From Terebella lapidaria (lineage: Eukaryota; Annelida; Polychaeta; Terebellida; Terebellidae), in the NCBI GenBank assembly GCA_949152475.1, contig OX424570.1, positions 27,648,694 through 27,712,693 of the forward strand: a stretch of DNA of 64,000 bases. The letters are read 5' to 3'. Each line of letters starts with the position of its first letter. Position 1 is the first letter of the stretch. Below the pieces are notes generated by a model. It saw only the letters and a list, made by a program, of their open reading frames with translations, ran no database searches and was not told the origin of the DNA. This document shows positions 35,691 to 46,586 of this stretch, one piece after another. A program made the position numbers and the translations under genes.

Positions 35691-35797
35691 TAAGTATCAA
35701 TCTATTACCACCTATACAATCAGATTTTGATGATGCCAATAAGAAACGTAAAATACAACATTTTGCAATAGAAACAAAGCCCGACCAAATAGTTTAT
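35691..35797 (+). repeat. 107-bp direct repeat, copy 1
   Basis: TAAGTATCAATCTATTACCA and the rest of the 107 bp recur at 36568-36674 with about five mismatches. Between the copies lie 770 bp containing a LINE 3' fragment. The repeats do not have the TG...CA ends of LTRs. Confidence 0.88.
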
Positions 35798-36221
35798 AAT
35801 GTTTAAAACTGTTGGGGTCATGAATGTATATTAATCATTAGGCGTGAATGTATATTAATCATCATCACGCAAACCATTCATTAGATGCAGACATCAGTTA
35901 GCAAATTTTGGGAACAGCAGGTGGACATGTACTTCTATTCTCATGATATAATAATGGTGACAAAGTTCATCACAAATTCAGACAGTGTCGCTCTCTGCTT
36001 CTAAACACTGTTCAAGTGTGACGGTATAGTTGTACACGCTGATTACTACTCGCAGATGCATATGCCGGTTCGCACCATTTTAATCCATTGTATAGAGGAA
36101 CAGTTGAATATTTGACCCCAAATATGTAGTGTGTTACTGCATACAGTATTCTGAGTGGTGGGGGTGAGCATTGGGTCATAGGTTGTTGGAGGGTGGTGTT
36201 GCATTCACTATGTAGGAGATT

Positions 36222-36331
36222 ACCTGCGGTTTCGGTCTTTGCCTTCAAGAGGGCCTGTGCGCTTCGCCAATAGTCGATGACCTGCGGTTTCGGTCTTTGC
36301 ATTCAAGAGAGCCCGTGCACCTCGCCAATAG
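36222..36331. repeat. 58-bp tandem duplication
   Basis: ACCTGCGGTTTCGGTCTTTG plus the following ~35 bases occur at 36222 and 36280, each ending TCGCCAATAGT, with several transitions between copies. Confidence 0.88.
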
Positions 36332-36470
36332 TTGAACTTGTGGCAGACTCGGAGAGTTGGTCCTTGTAGGTGTCGGTACTCTCCATCTGAACAAGGTCAT
36401 TTAACAGGTAATTCCAGAGCCTGATGCTGTCTGGCAGAAAGGCCAGATTCCGTGGGTATCAAACACAGAA
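36290..36470 (-). pseudogene. LINE reverse transcriptase C-terminal fragment
   Basis: On the minus strand the frame reads N-L-A-F-L-P-D-S-I-R-L-W-N-Y-L-L-N-D-L-V and onward to D-Q-L-S. This matches the common C-terminal pattern of non-LTR retrotransposon ORF2 (S-F-F-P-R-T-I-x-x-W-N-S-L-P ... F-K-x-x-L). A frameshift lies just upstream. The 5' part is missing, as usual for truncated LINEs. It differs from the CR1-like copy at 28.7-32.8 kb. Confidence 0.65.
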
Positions 36471-36567
36471 CTTGGTCAGCCCGCTGTATCTGGACGATTA
36501 GCCAAAACGACACAGAGCGTGGAAGTTGATGTCAATCGCCATTGAGCGCATGAGACCATAACTTCTG

Positions 36568-36674
36568 TAAGTATCAATCTATTACCACCAATACAATCAA
36601 ATTTTGATGATGCCAATAAGAAACGTAAAATACAACGTTTTGCAAAAGATACAAAGCCCGACCAAATAGTTTAT
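36568..36674 (+). repeat. 107-bp direct repeat, copy 2
   Basis: Partner of 35691-35797. The sequence beyond it (TCCAAAGACACACTGG) differs from that beyond copy 1. Confidence 0.88.
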
Positions 36675-39478
36675 CCAAAGACACACTGGCGTCATCGCCG
36701 CTACTAGATTGCAAGCGTCCTGTTCTGCTGAACAGTCATGGCAGGCACCATATCTCAACCAGGTATGAGTCCAATGGACGAGACTCGACCGATACATAAT
36801 TCAACATAACAAGAAATGCTTCATCACTTCATCACACATCCCGGAACAAGAGCAAGTGGGCGTGCTGGCCGGCCACGCCGATGGTCCACGAGGTAGACTC
36901 TACCAATTCAAGTGGGTGACCACCGGATCAAAGTAACCTCTTTCCTTGACTCCCCCCCCCCCCCATTGGCATTGTCCCCGGGGCCCTAAACCCGATTCAA
37001 GACCGAGGATACAGGAGCACATGGCCATGCTACACCGTCATACTCTCGCATTGACAGCTCTGAGACAACTCCAAAAAATTAAGATGGGCTAGTTGCATTT
37101 ATTGCAGCCAGTGCATGAGCACAAGGGTGTGGCGTCACAGACAATAGAACAGTGGAGTAGATTGATAAGGTGTATGCATTACCAAGCTGATGCAAGCTTC
37201 AAAGGCAAAGCGGCCAGAATATGGTGTCCTAGAATGGCCAAAACTCTTATTGCGATCTTTGGGCAAAATCGCTACAATTTTTTTCCTGGAAAATTAAAAC
37301 ACATTATATATGTGGTGAATTTGCCCAAAGATTGCGATAGGATTTTAGCTTTTCACACACTATCCTTGTTTTGGCCACTTGGTGTTTGAATCTAGAAGAT
37401 CTATGAACCCATAAACAAAAAATGGTTGTGTTAGGGCAAAAAGCTATCACAGAGCATAAAAAAGTTATGTCTTCTTCTCTCTACGCCATCTGACCCCCGC
37501 CACTTCCCCCGCCCTTGAGGGGCACAATGGAGTTGCGTATGGCTATCGCAAGGTTTCATGATTCTGGGGGAAATTCTTGTCAAAACAGGTGAGATGTCCC
37601 TGAACATTGGGTAAAAATGATATAAATTCTGCAAGAATCAAAATATTTATTATTCAATTAGTTGGCTCAATAATTGCAAAACGCACACAAGATAAGATTT
37701 CATGCAAGGTGTCTATATTCGCGAATTAAGCTCCATCAATTCCTGGTAGTCTACCGAGGTAACAATAAGTACTCAGGAGTCATACATTTTGAAGCATTAG
37801 GTCATGTTTTGGAATGATTTTAGATGGCAAAACATCACTATTTCCTTTGGTGATGAAATTAAGGCTAGAAAATGCGCTGGTTTTATGGGAATTGGATTTT
37901 TCTGGCAAAATATGATTCTAGGGACAGGCAACCATGATTCTGTGGGCAGCCACGCATATATATGCCCTGTAAAAAAAATGAATGAAGTTTGTTCAAAAGT
38001 CAGATAAAAGCAATTGATTTCAAATCTGATAGTCCTCATATAGGTTCAGAATTCCTAGCTGATGTTCTATGATATTGAGTCTACCTCTTCTTAATATACA
38101 CTCTCTTCATGTTTCCATATTGCACCGGAAGGAGCCTTGAAATTTCAAGCGGCCGAGTATTGATATTCGTACTTCAAAATTATTTGTACATTCAGAATCG
38201 TGCCTTCATAATTAACGAAAAGCTGCTTTTTTAATCTCAGTTCTGATCTACGCGGTCTATGCAGAAGGCGTAGAAGGCACGTGAACCCCAAATTGTTCAA
38301 AAATAAAACTTTATACAGGTAACAAAAACTGTACGTTTATACTTACATTATCTGTCGATATCAAGGCAACATTCGGGATTTGACATTTAAGGTACATTGC
38401 AATCTATTGACGGGGAGTGAAAATGTGTGATGTTTTATTCAGATTATTCCAGCACCATCGACGATTAATGCATACACACACTACAACACCTGGATCCGCC
38501 CCTGAAGATCTAATATATCCAAAATGAAAGTATACTAACATGGTATTCTATCTAATTAGTCTCATATTGTAAGATAATAGCCAAAAAAAATTTAAAAGGC
38601 AAAAGTTTCTACTTAGAATTTTGGGTGACCGAACGACATGTTTTGGAAACTAAAACGGAGACTATCAATGTATGTTTATTTTTGTTTACCTCAAAAGCAC
38701 GTGCACATCTGTCAAACTCGGCAAAATCACAACAAACACTTCCAGTTCCATTCATTCATGGGAAAACATCGAAGTACATGCCGACATGACTGAAAATATA
38801 GCATTTATTTTAAAAAGCAAATTATGCAAAGTCAAAATACGAAGTTGTCGACATCCCACCATTCGCCAGGTGGCGCGGGTGTTGTGTATCGCGCGGGGAG
38901 GTTTGCGTCTGTGCCGGGTTTGTGCGCTTTGCTCATCGCACGCATTGCGGCTGCATTTGTGACCAAAAATCGATTGTGAAATTTGCCCAGCCCATATTAT
39001 TCACGCGTGGATTTTGAAGCAGCTTCAGATTCCTAGACAGTTTCAACGAATTTCCGTGCAAAAGTGTACAACGCACATTTGGAAATGATGTAATTTGTGG
39101 TTCGTGCATTTTTTGTAGACAGAAAACGACACTGATTGTCATTGAGGCAGCACTTGAGCTGGTCAGTTCTCAGCCGCACGGCGGGGACTTGCGGACAGAT
39201 CCAGTGTCCTGGATGATAAGGGAAAAGGTAAAGCCGGTCATCAGCTGTTGTGGTCTCATGAATATTGATGAAATATTATTATCTGGTTGAGCAAAGCGAA
39301 TACATGTATATCTATCTATACTCTAGTGTTGACCAGTCATTGCTAAGTTTTATAAACCATGTTTACCCAGTGATCGTTTAAATACGGTGCAGTGGTAGAT
39401 TTGTGAAGTTTGAAGTAAGCCTATTTCGGTTATAAGCAGGCCGACAAGTAGATCTGTATGTTCTGTAGACATAGAATA
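36675..39478. other. Intergenic DNA without a recognised gene
   Basis: A small fold-back (TGGCCAAAAC ... GTTTTGGCCA, about 37234-37379, with TTTGGGCAAA/TTTGCCCAAA inside) looks like a ~145-bp MITE. A C-run lies at 36953-36963. A CpG-richer patch at 38865-38960 contains CGCCAGGTGGCGCG but no recognisable exon. Confidence 0.5.
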
Positions 39479-40069
39479 CCGGGGATCCCCGTATTTAAGC
39501 CCTGGGCTTATAATTGGAGAAGAGGGGTTGTGTCGGATGAAATTTAACTCCATATATAGGCCAATGGGCTTATATTTGGGGAATGATTATTTTACGATTT
39601 TTATTATGCACGCATGAATTCACAATTGATTAGACAGGAAAGCACTTCTTATATGCGTAATAACTATATTTATACAAACATTTTATTCTATAGTTCCATA
39701 AAGATAGAATATCACAGATATTCACTGTCATATTAAACGCACGCATGACGAATAAAAATGTACACACATATATGCCTATGCATGCATGTACCGGATAAAA
39801 TCCAGTATCTATAGTATCCCTGGGCAAGGCATATACGTACGTCTTTTATCAATTTCATTTCAGTGGTTGAATTCTAGGTACCAACACTTACCAACGTCTC
39901 CTACGAAAAACAAAACATCAACTACGTTTTCCCCAAATATAGGCCCAGTCCTGATGCGAGACAAAATTTTATTCCGTTTATAAGCCCATGGGCTTATACA
40001 AGAGTAGTACTCCCCTTGTATTAGCCCATGGGCTTATCCAAGGAGGGGCTTAAATACGGGGATCCCCGG
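39479..40069. mobile_element. 591-bp TA-type MITE, ends CCGGGGATCCCCGTATTTAAG
   Basis: TA at 39477-39478 and 40070-40071 flanks inverted ends CCGGGGATCCCCGTATTTAA that are perfect for at least 20 bp. Each terminus is itself a palindrome (CCGGGGATCCCCG). Several AAGCCCATGGGCTTAT-type palindromes are repeated in both arms. There is no coding sequence. Confidence 0.85.
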
Positions 40070-40261
40070 TACACAAATAGATTACCACTGGTTACTGTTC
40101 AACTCTAGCCCCACGGCCCGGAAACCACCAATTGACAATTTGATATTTAACATATCTGATATATAACATTTAACATATTTAAACATACTTAAATATCAGA
40201 TCGTCAATTAGTTGTTTTCGAGGCATGGGGCCGCTATTCACAGCTATACTCAAGTTCATTA

Positions 40262-40782
40262 ATCAGTGAAACACGCTTTTTGGCCGTAGTTTTGTTTTAA
40301 ATAATCGGATCAAATTGAAATTTTGTGTGTATTAATTGGGCATCATGCTGTAAAGAGTTCTATCTCAAAAATTGAGAAAGTTGACAATCTAACCCAATGT
40401 TAAATTTCAGCCCCAACGTGGAATTTCAGAGTCTGCACAAAAAACAACAACTTTTATGCGATGTACAAGTTATATATTGCTTCAGAATAAACATATTTAC
40501 TTAATATACATCGACTATGGCTTCCGACTCCAAATCAATGCAATAGGTTCAGTCTATATGGGCAAAAACACGATAAAAGCCCTGTATTTGTTGAAATTTA
40601 CTTGACCCCATTTCCAACTGAACTTTAACATTGGGTTAGATTGCCAACTTTTTCAATTTTTGAGATAGAACTCTGAACTTTGGTGAAAAATTACGGCATG
40701 ATGCCCAATTAATACACACGAAATTTCAAGTTGATCCGATTATTTAAAACAAAACTACGGCCAAAAAGCGTGTTTCACTGAT
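40262..40782. mobile_element. 521-bp fold-back element with ~145-bp arms
   Basis: The left arm (40262-40406) begins ATCAGTGAAACACGCTTTTT; the right arm (about 40625-40782) is its reverse complement. Both pass through CGGATCAA.TTGAAATTT, TGTGTATTAATTGGGCATCA, AGTTCTATCTCAAAAATTGA and AACCCAATGTTAA. Some internal indels are present. The ~220-bp centre is unique. The target duplication is not clear. Confidence 0.88.
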
Positions 40783-41259
40783 GGATGAACCAGAGTTCAG
40801 AATTACATGCACCTACCGGGTAAATGGCTCTAACAGATCATCCATGTAGCCTGTAGCAGGTTTGTCTTTGGCATTGTATCAATCAATCTGCAGACATCAT
40901 TTAAATGTAGAGCATCATGTCGGCCCGGGTGTGTAACAAGTAAGGATTTCAAGTGTATTTGACTTATTGTTACTCGTTTTTGTTCCACGTATTTGCATAA
41001 GTTTGTGGCTGTTTAGTTTCGTGGTTCTTTGCTTGTAATTGAACCAGGTGCTGTTTTGAGAATAAATGTAACTCGCAGCCATCAAAATTGTCAAATGTGA
41101 TCAATTACTGAAATATGTAAATTTTTGGGATGCCAATTTTAAATACGTGTAATATATCAGTTATAAGTGAGACTGAATGCTTACAATATTTCTTCAATGA
41201 TTCCAGGAAATATTAAGGAATTCCTACAGCTCTTTCATGAACTCTGACATTTTCTAATA

Positions 41260-41471
41260 CTGTAAACCCATTTAAGTTCGCTCTTATTAATGTTTGCATT
41301 TTTGAAAAAGCGACTGTTCGCTAACCAGTTAAGTTTGCGTTTTGTTCCTTTTAAATGTCAGTTTCAATGCAATTTTCAATGTTTGCAATCCATTTAAGTT
41401 TGCGGTTTTGTTCAAAGAGCGAAATCAGCGAAATTAACGGGTAGCGTTAACAGGTTTTAACAGGTTTACAG
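41260..41471. mobile_element. 212-bp TA-type MITE, ends CTGTAAACC
   Basis: TA at 41258-41259 and 41472-41473 flanks CTGTAAACC and GGTTTACAG. The interior has TTTAAGTTCGC/GCGAA-type blocks in both orientations (ATTTAAGTTTGCG, AGCGAAATTAACG), so it folds into a long imperfect hairpin. Confidence 0.75.
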
Positions 41472-41473
41472 TA

Positions 41474-42954
41474 AGTCTTCAATGTCGTAATTCACACATC
41501 GTTTACCTGTGGTTGTGTGAGAATGACTTAAAATAAGACTTTTTAACTTCATCATGGTTATGTCATCATCAACTTTGAAAGTGGTAGGCAACAAAAAACA
41601 AAACAAAACCCATAGAATTGATGGCTGCAAAACATTCAATATTGTTTTCTTTACTGTGTGAAACAGGTTTTTTTTTCAACATGAGATGTACTAAATATTA
41701 ATAATGGAATGATTGACATTGGAGGTCATATTTTATTTTGCTCGATATCAACTCGATGTGAAGTTACAATCTCAACATCTATGATCTTGTGAGGTTGTAA
41801 ACATCCTGTGAATCCAATATTGAGTTCTTCCTATTGGCATTTTGATGGACGACATTTATCAAAATACTTTTTTTAAAGTCATCCATCAAAATAATTTTGA
41901 CACTTGCCATAATTTGTTTTTGAAGTCTGAGTTCAGTGATGTGTTATGGTCTGTATTTTGTGACTCATCAGGAATTTACTGCATATATTGTTTAAAAACA
42001 TAAATGTGTGTGTATTCAGTTACCATGATTACTCCTCTTATCACCGTCAGTATTTACCTATTCAGGCTATTACAAGTCTACAATGTGAGTCTCCCTTACA
42101 GTAATTACATGTACACTGTATCCTCTTGATTAGTGATTTACAGTCGATGCTTTCATCCACGCAACATAGAAATGTAACTTATGGTCCATTTGTATCATTA
42201 CATAAATTTGATCACACACATTCATTTATTGTACATAGTGCTACATTCAGTGATGTTCCGATGATCGAAAGTGATATTACAACAGATTCCCATCACTAGC
42301 TACATTGTATGTCGAAGTGCTACAGTGACAGTGCTTTGGAAACTACCCTGATGCAAAATGCAAATGGCATTAAATCCACATGTGTAAAATGCCTGTGCCA
42401 CAAAGTGCACTCAGCCTATTGTTGTGTGGCATCAGCATTGCCTACATTATTTGTATCATCCAGAATGTATACACGTGTCACAGGTACTGACAGAGGTGCA
42501 TCTGCATGGCCAAAATGTGTCGTAATTTATTATTCATCACATCCATAATGATGCGGTATTTTGGTTTCTCTGAGCTATTGACCTAGACCTCGTTGAATGT
42601 AGCTCTTGCTATCCGTGTTATTGTCACAAATGTAGACACGAGGGATGTCTGAATTGTTGATTCATTGTGTTAGCTTAGCTGAGGCAATGTGCCATCCAAT
42701 ACTGGCTGATGATGATAATTGATATATTTGTATTGTTGTATCTTGTCATTGATTAATATCTTGATATGTGCTGTAATATTTACTGTGCTATCCGGATGTT
42801 GGCAGAATATAAGATTGCACTCTGTGACACATTTCATATTACCGCAACTCAAGCATAGAGATGTTATTCCAATGTTTGATTGCATGTTTTCCATGCAAGT
42901 ATTCAGGATTGTCTATTCGCATGTGTACCTGCACTTGGGCATGAATTTATTGTA
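41474..42954. other. Non-coding intergenic DNA
   Basis: No gene or clear repeat recognised; AT-rich with scattered ACATGTA motifs. Confidence 0.5.
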
Positions 42955-43025
42955 TCCCCCGAACAAAGTTCGGCGGATACTATGGATTTGGCTTCGTCGT
43001 CCGCGTCCGCGTCCGCAGAGATTTT

Positions 43026-43375
43026 CTTGTGAACGCGCTACAGGCCGCAATTCTCACCCGATCACCATTATTTTTTGCAGGCACATATATAATGGTAAGA
43101 TCCCGACACCAATCGATTTTGGTTGCCGTGGCAACTGAATTGATCGTTTGGGGACACATTTTGCATTGAAAACAGCCTGTTTGAGACACATGGCTTGTGA
43201 ACGCGCTACAGGCCGCAATTCTCACCCGATCACCATTATTTTTTGCAGGCACATATATTATGGTAAGATCCCGACACCAATCGATTTTGGTTGCCGTGGC
43301 AACTGAATTGGTCGTTTGGGGACACATTTTGCATTGAAAACAGCCTGTTTGAGACACATGGCTTGTGAACGCTCT
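43026..43375 (+). repeat. 168-bp tandem repeat (2 copies plus part)
   Basis: CTTGTGAACGCGCTACAGGC starts units at 43026 and 43194, and a changed third unit starts at 43362. The first two are nearly identical (1-2 changes), so duplication is recent. Confidence 0.93.
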
Positions 43376-43624
43376 ACAGATGGCAATTTTTGACGAATCT
43401 CGATAATATTTGGAAGTGTTGTTGGGAAGGGCTGTCACACGAAACCAATCGTTTTTTAGAATGATCATGTAAATATTAATATGTTAACAGCCTAACTTAT
43501 TACAGAATTTTGAAATATCCATTTTAACATGTACCATCATTCCAATAGCCTGTACAATGGAAGGTAATGACACTCGTTTCTTGTTCAGAATGGAGAACTG
43601 AAGTTTTCAGTGAAAACAGGACAA

Positions 43625-44535
43625 TATTACTGAATAAGTTAACACTAGTTTTACTAGTTAAGTCTATTATTGTCCACAATAAAAATAGTTAAGACGAGAA
43701 ACGTTTATTAATAAGCTCAACAAGGTGAAGGTTTTGTCCAGTACAGATTTCATGGGTGTAAGTGAATAAGTTAACATTATTTTTAATAGTTAAGTCTATT
43801 ATTGACCACAATAAAAATAGTTAAGACAAGAAATATTTATTATCAACCTCAACAAGGTAAATGTTTTGTCCAGTACAAATTTCATTGGTGTAACCGAATA
43901 AGTTAACATTATTTTCACTAGTTAAGTCTATTATTGACCACAATAAAAATAGTTAAGTCTATTATTGACCACAATAAAAATAGTTAAGTCTATTATTGAC
44001 CACAATAAAAGTAGTTAAGATGAGAAATATTTATTATTAAGCTCAACAAGGTGAAAGTATGTCCAGTACAGATTTCATGGGTGTACTGAATAAGTTAACA
44101 TTATTTTTACTAGTTTAGTCTATTATTGACCGCAATAAAAATAGTTAAGACAAGAAATATTTATTATTGGGCTCAACAAGGTAAAGATTCTGTCCAGTAG
44201 ACATTTTATGTCTGTAACCAAATAAGTTAACATTTTTTTTGCTAGTTAAGTCTATTATTGACCTCAATAAAAATAGTTAAGATGAGAAACAATTATTATT
44301 GAGTTCAACAAGGTTAAGATTTTGTCCGGTAGAAATTTCTGGGTGTAACCGAATAAGTTAACTTAATTTTTACATGTTAAGTTTATTATTGACCACAATG
44401 AAAATAGTTAAGACAAGAAATATTTATTATTGGGCTCAACAAGGTGAAGGCTTTGTCCAGTAGAGATTTTATGGCTGTGATCAAATAAGTTAACATTATT
44501 TTTTTGCTAGTTAAGTCTATTATTGATCACAATAG
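43625..44535 (+). repeat. ~131-bp satellite, about 7 copies
   Basis: Units recur at about 43632, 43764, 43896, 44088, 44219, 44349 and 44483 (marker GAATAAGTTAAC). Each holds AGTCTATTATTGACCACAAT and GCTCAACAAGGT. In the third unit a ~31-bp subunit (AGTTAAGTCTATTATTGACC...) is itself repeated three times, accounting for the longer spacing. Confidence 0.93.
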
Positions 44536-44539
44536 CTTT

Positions 44540-45480
44540 TTATGAAAACATTGATCAACTTTTACTTTGAATTTCAACTTGAGACCATGTTTGGCACAAA
44601 TTATGAGTTAAAATATAACTTATGGTGAAAAATTCTATCTGGCTCCAATTTCGTCATCTTGAAATGCAGTTTTGGTCAACTTTTACCTTGAATTTCAACT
44701 TGAAAGCATGTTATAAGTCGAAATATAACTTATGGTGAAAAATTCGATCTGGCTCCATTTTCGTCATCTTGAAATGCAGTTTTGGTAAATTTTTAGTTTG
44801 AATTTCAACTTGAAACCAAGTTTGGCACATATTATGAGTTAAAATATAACTTATGATGAAAAGTTCGATCTGGCTCCAATTTCCTTATCTTGAAATGCAG
44901 TTTTGGTCAACTTTTAGCTTGAATTTCAACTTGAAACCAAGTTTCGCACATATTATGAGTTAAAATATAACTTATGACGAAAAGTTCTATCTGGCTCCAA
45001 TTTTGTCATCTTGATATGCAGTTGTGGTCAACTTTTACATTGAATTGCAACTTAATACCAAGTTTGGCACATATTATGAGTTGAAATATAACTCATGGCG
45101 AAAAGTTTGATCTGGCTCCAATTTCGTCATCTTGAAATGCAGTTTTGGTCAACTTTTAGTTTGAATTCCAACTTGAAATCAAGTTGGGCAGGTATTATGA
45201 GTTAAGATATAACTCATGACGAAAAGTTTGATCTGGCTCCAATTTTGTCATCTTGAAATGCAGTTTCGATTAACTTTTACTTTGAATTTCAACTTGAAAC
45301 CATGTTTGGCACATACATGTATTATGAGTCGAAATATAACTTATTTTGAGAAGTTCAATCTGGCTCCAATTTTGTCATCTTGAAGTGCATTTTTGGTCAA
45401 ATTTTACTTTGAATTTCAACTTGGAACCAAGTTTGTAAAATATTCAGAGTTGAAATATAAATAGGTGAAAAGATTGATCT
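44540..45480 (+). repeat. ~120-bp satellite, about 8 copies
   Basis: Units recur every ~120 bp (marker TTTGAATTTCAACTTG at about 44565, 44685, 44800, 44920, 45040, 45160, 45280, 45405), with TTATGAGTTAAAATATAACT and ATCTGGCTCCAATTT blocks in between. Divergence rises toward the right end. Confidence 0.92.
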
Positions 45481-45763
45481 ATCTGTATTTTCGTTATTTT
45501 ATCAAACATGTCGAATGGAAATTCATATAAAGAGATTTCAGTGGTGATTTTGAATTCGACCTTCAATAACCTCGGAAAATCAGTGCAGCAATTTTGGTGG
45601 GGAAAAGAAAACAGTTGTGACTTGAGATTTAACATTTCTCTGGTAATCTTTTGTAGCCCTTGCTCTAGTTTTTCACACTTGACAGTGATGTATTTGGGGC
45701 AACAGAGATGATAGGGCTACGGGGCATACACCCAAGCGGTCGTAGGCGACCGGAAGCATCTAG

Positions 45764-46269
45764 TTTTGTAGTGACAGCAGATGTTTGCAGATGATCTGAT
45801 TGTATGCAGTCATAATACATCATTCTCCTTCAATATGGTCGATGTTTGAAAAGACAGAATTTTCGGTCCGTCTCGTCAGGACAATTAAGGGTTTACCATA
45901 GATTCTAGCCAATCACAATTGATCCACCTTCGATCAGAAAGGGTGCGGTCGGACATGTTCACAGTCGGGCATAGCTAATGTCATCATCACACACGTGAGG
46001 AAGCAGCTTGTCTTCAGATTTTGTACAAAGGTAGACATGTAAACTAGTGGAATGAAGGGCTCAGGTGCTGAGCCAGAGTAAGGGTTCGTGTGGGTGCGGT
46101 CGCTAGAACATAGCAGGAGTCTCCGTGATGGGGTGTGTGAGGAATAGTGACCACTCTGTTATAGATCTGTGACAGTGTTGTGTGTGTGTGGACACGCCTT
46201 GCTAGAGTGCTGCATGAGGTCAATCACCCCGCCACATGCAAATATCAGATGTGACATATAGTAGTATCG
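45764..46269. other. Non-coding intergenic DNA
   Basis: No recognised feature between the Helitron-like element and the MITE copy. Confidence 0.5.
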
Positions 46270-46586
46270 TATTGGTCCTAATAGTAGCACGACGAGCCAA
46301 AGCGAGACCTCCTGCAGTAGGGCGCGCCAAAATGAGGTCAAACTCGAGGTCAAATTTGGGAAAATCACTGGATAGTATACCTATAGCCTTTAATCACCTT
46401 TATTATGATTCAAATAACATAACTGTGTTGACTGGAACACTCCAAGATCTTATCAGAAAGCTATGAAGTGAATTATAAGGTTAAGAAAATCGAAAAAAAA
46501 TTTGCAAAAGAGGGGGGGGGGGGCCTCTACTATTAGGGCGTGCGCCACTATTAGGACCAATATTACTGCCACTATTAGGACCAATA
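46270..46586 (+). mobile_element. MITE family A copy 2, duplicated right end
   Basis: Its termini are TATTGGTCCTAATAGTAGCA and CCACTATTAGGACCAATA. The right terminus occurs twice (46551-46562 and 46569-46586), as if a second end had been added. The interior matches the reverse complement of 15365-15615, with an extra block around 46311-46340 and a G-run at 46511-46523. It is non-autonomous. Confidence 0.85.

Larger units (their letters stand above)
42955..45763 (+). mobile_element. Helitron-like non-autonomous element with three satellite arrays
   Basis: The 5' end is A^TCCCCCGAACAAAGTTCGG and the 3' end is CTAG^T, i.e. inserted between A and T. Upstream of CTAG is a 6-bp-stem hairpin CGGTCG-TAGG-CGACCG (45737-45752), 11 nt before the end. 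TC at the 5' end, a 3' hairpin and CTRR followed by T are the Helitron hallmarks. The 5' end also carries a hairpin (CCGAAC-AAA-GTTCGG). The interior is almost entirely tandem repeats of three unrelated units. There is no Rep/helicase. A long minus-strand frame at 42980-43468 is an artefact of the first array. Confidence 0.8.

Noticed and set aside
35691-36674. LTR retrotransposon with 107-bp LTRs
   Set aside because: The repeats do not begin TG or end CA, there is no primer-binding site or polypurine tract, and the interior holds only an antisense LINE tail.
38861-38880. CTCF-like motif CGCCAGGTGGCGCG
   Set aside because: It matches the core but not the flanking half of the motif, and a single short match in 64 kb is weak. 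Without ChIP data it is not a feature.
42980-43468. 162-residue minus-strand open frame with internal repeats and Cys motifs
   Set aside because: It is the translation of the 168-bp tandem repeat inside the Helitron-like element. The repeated peptide follows from the DNA repeat, and there is no independent coding signal.
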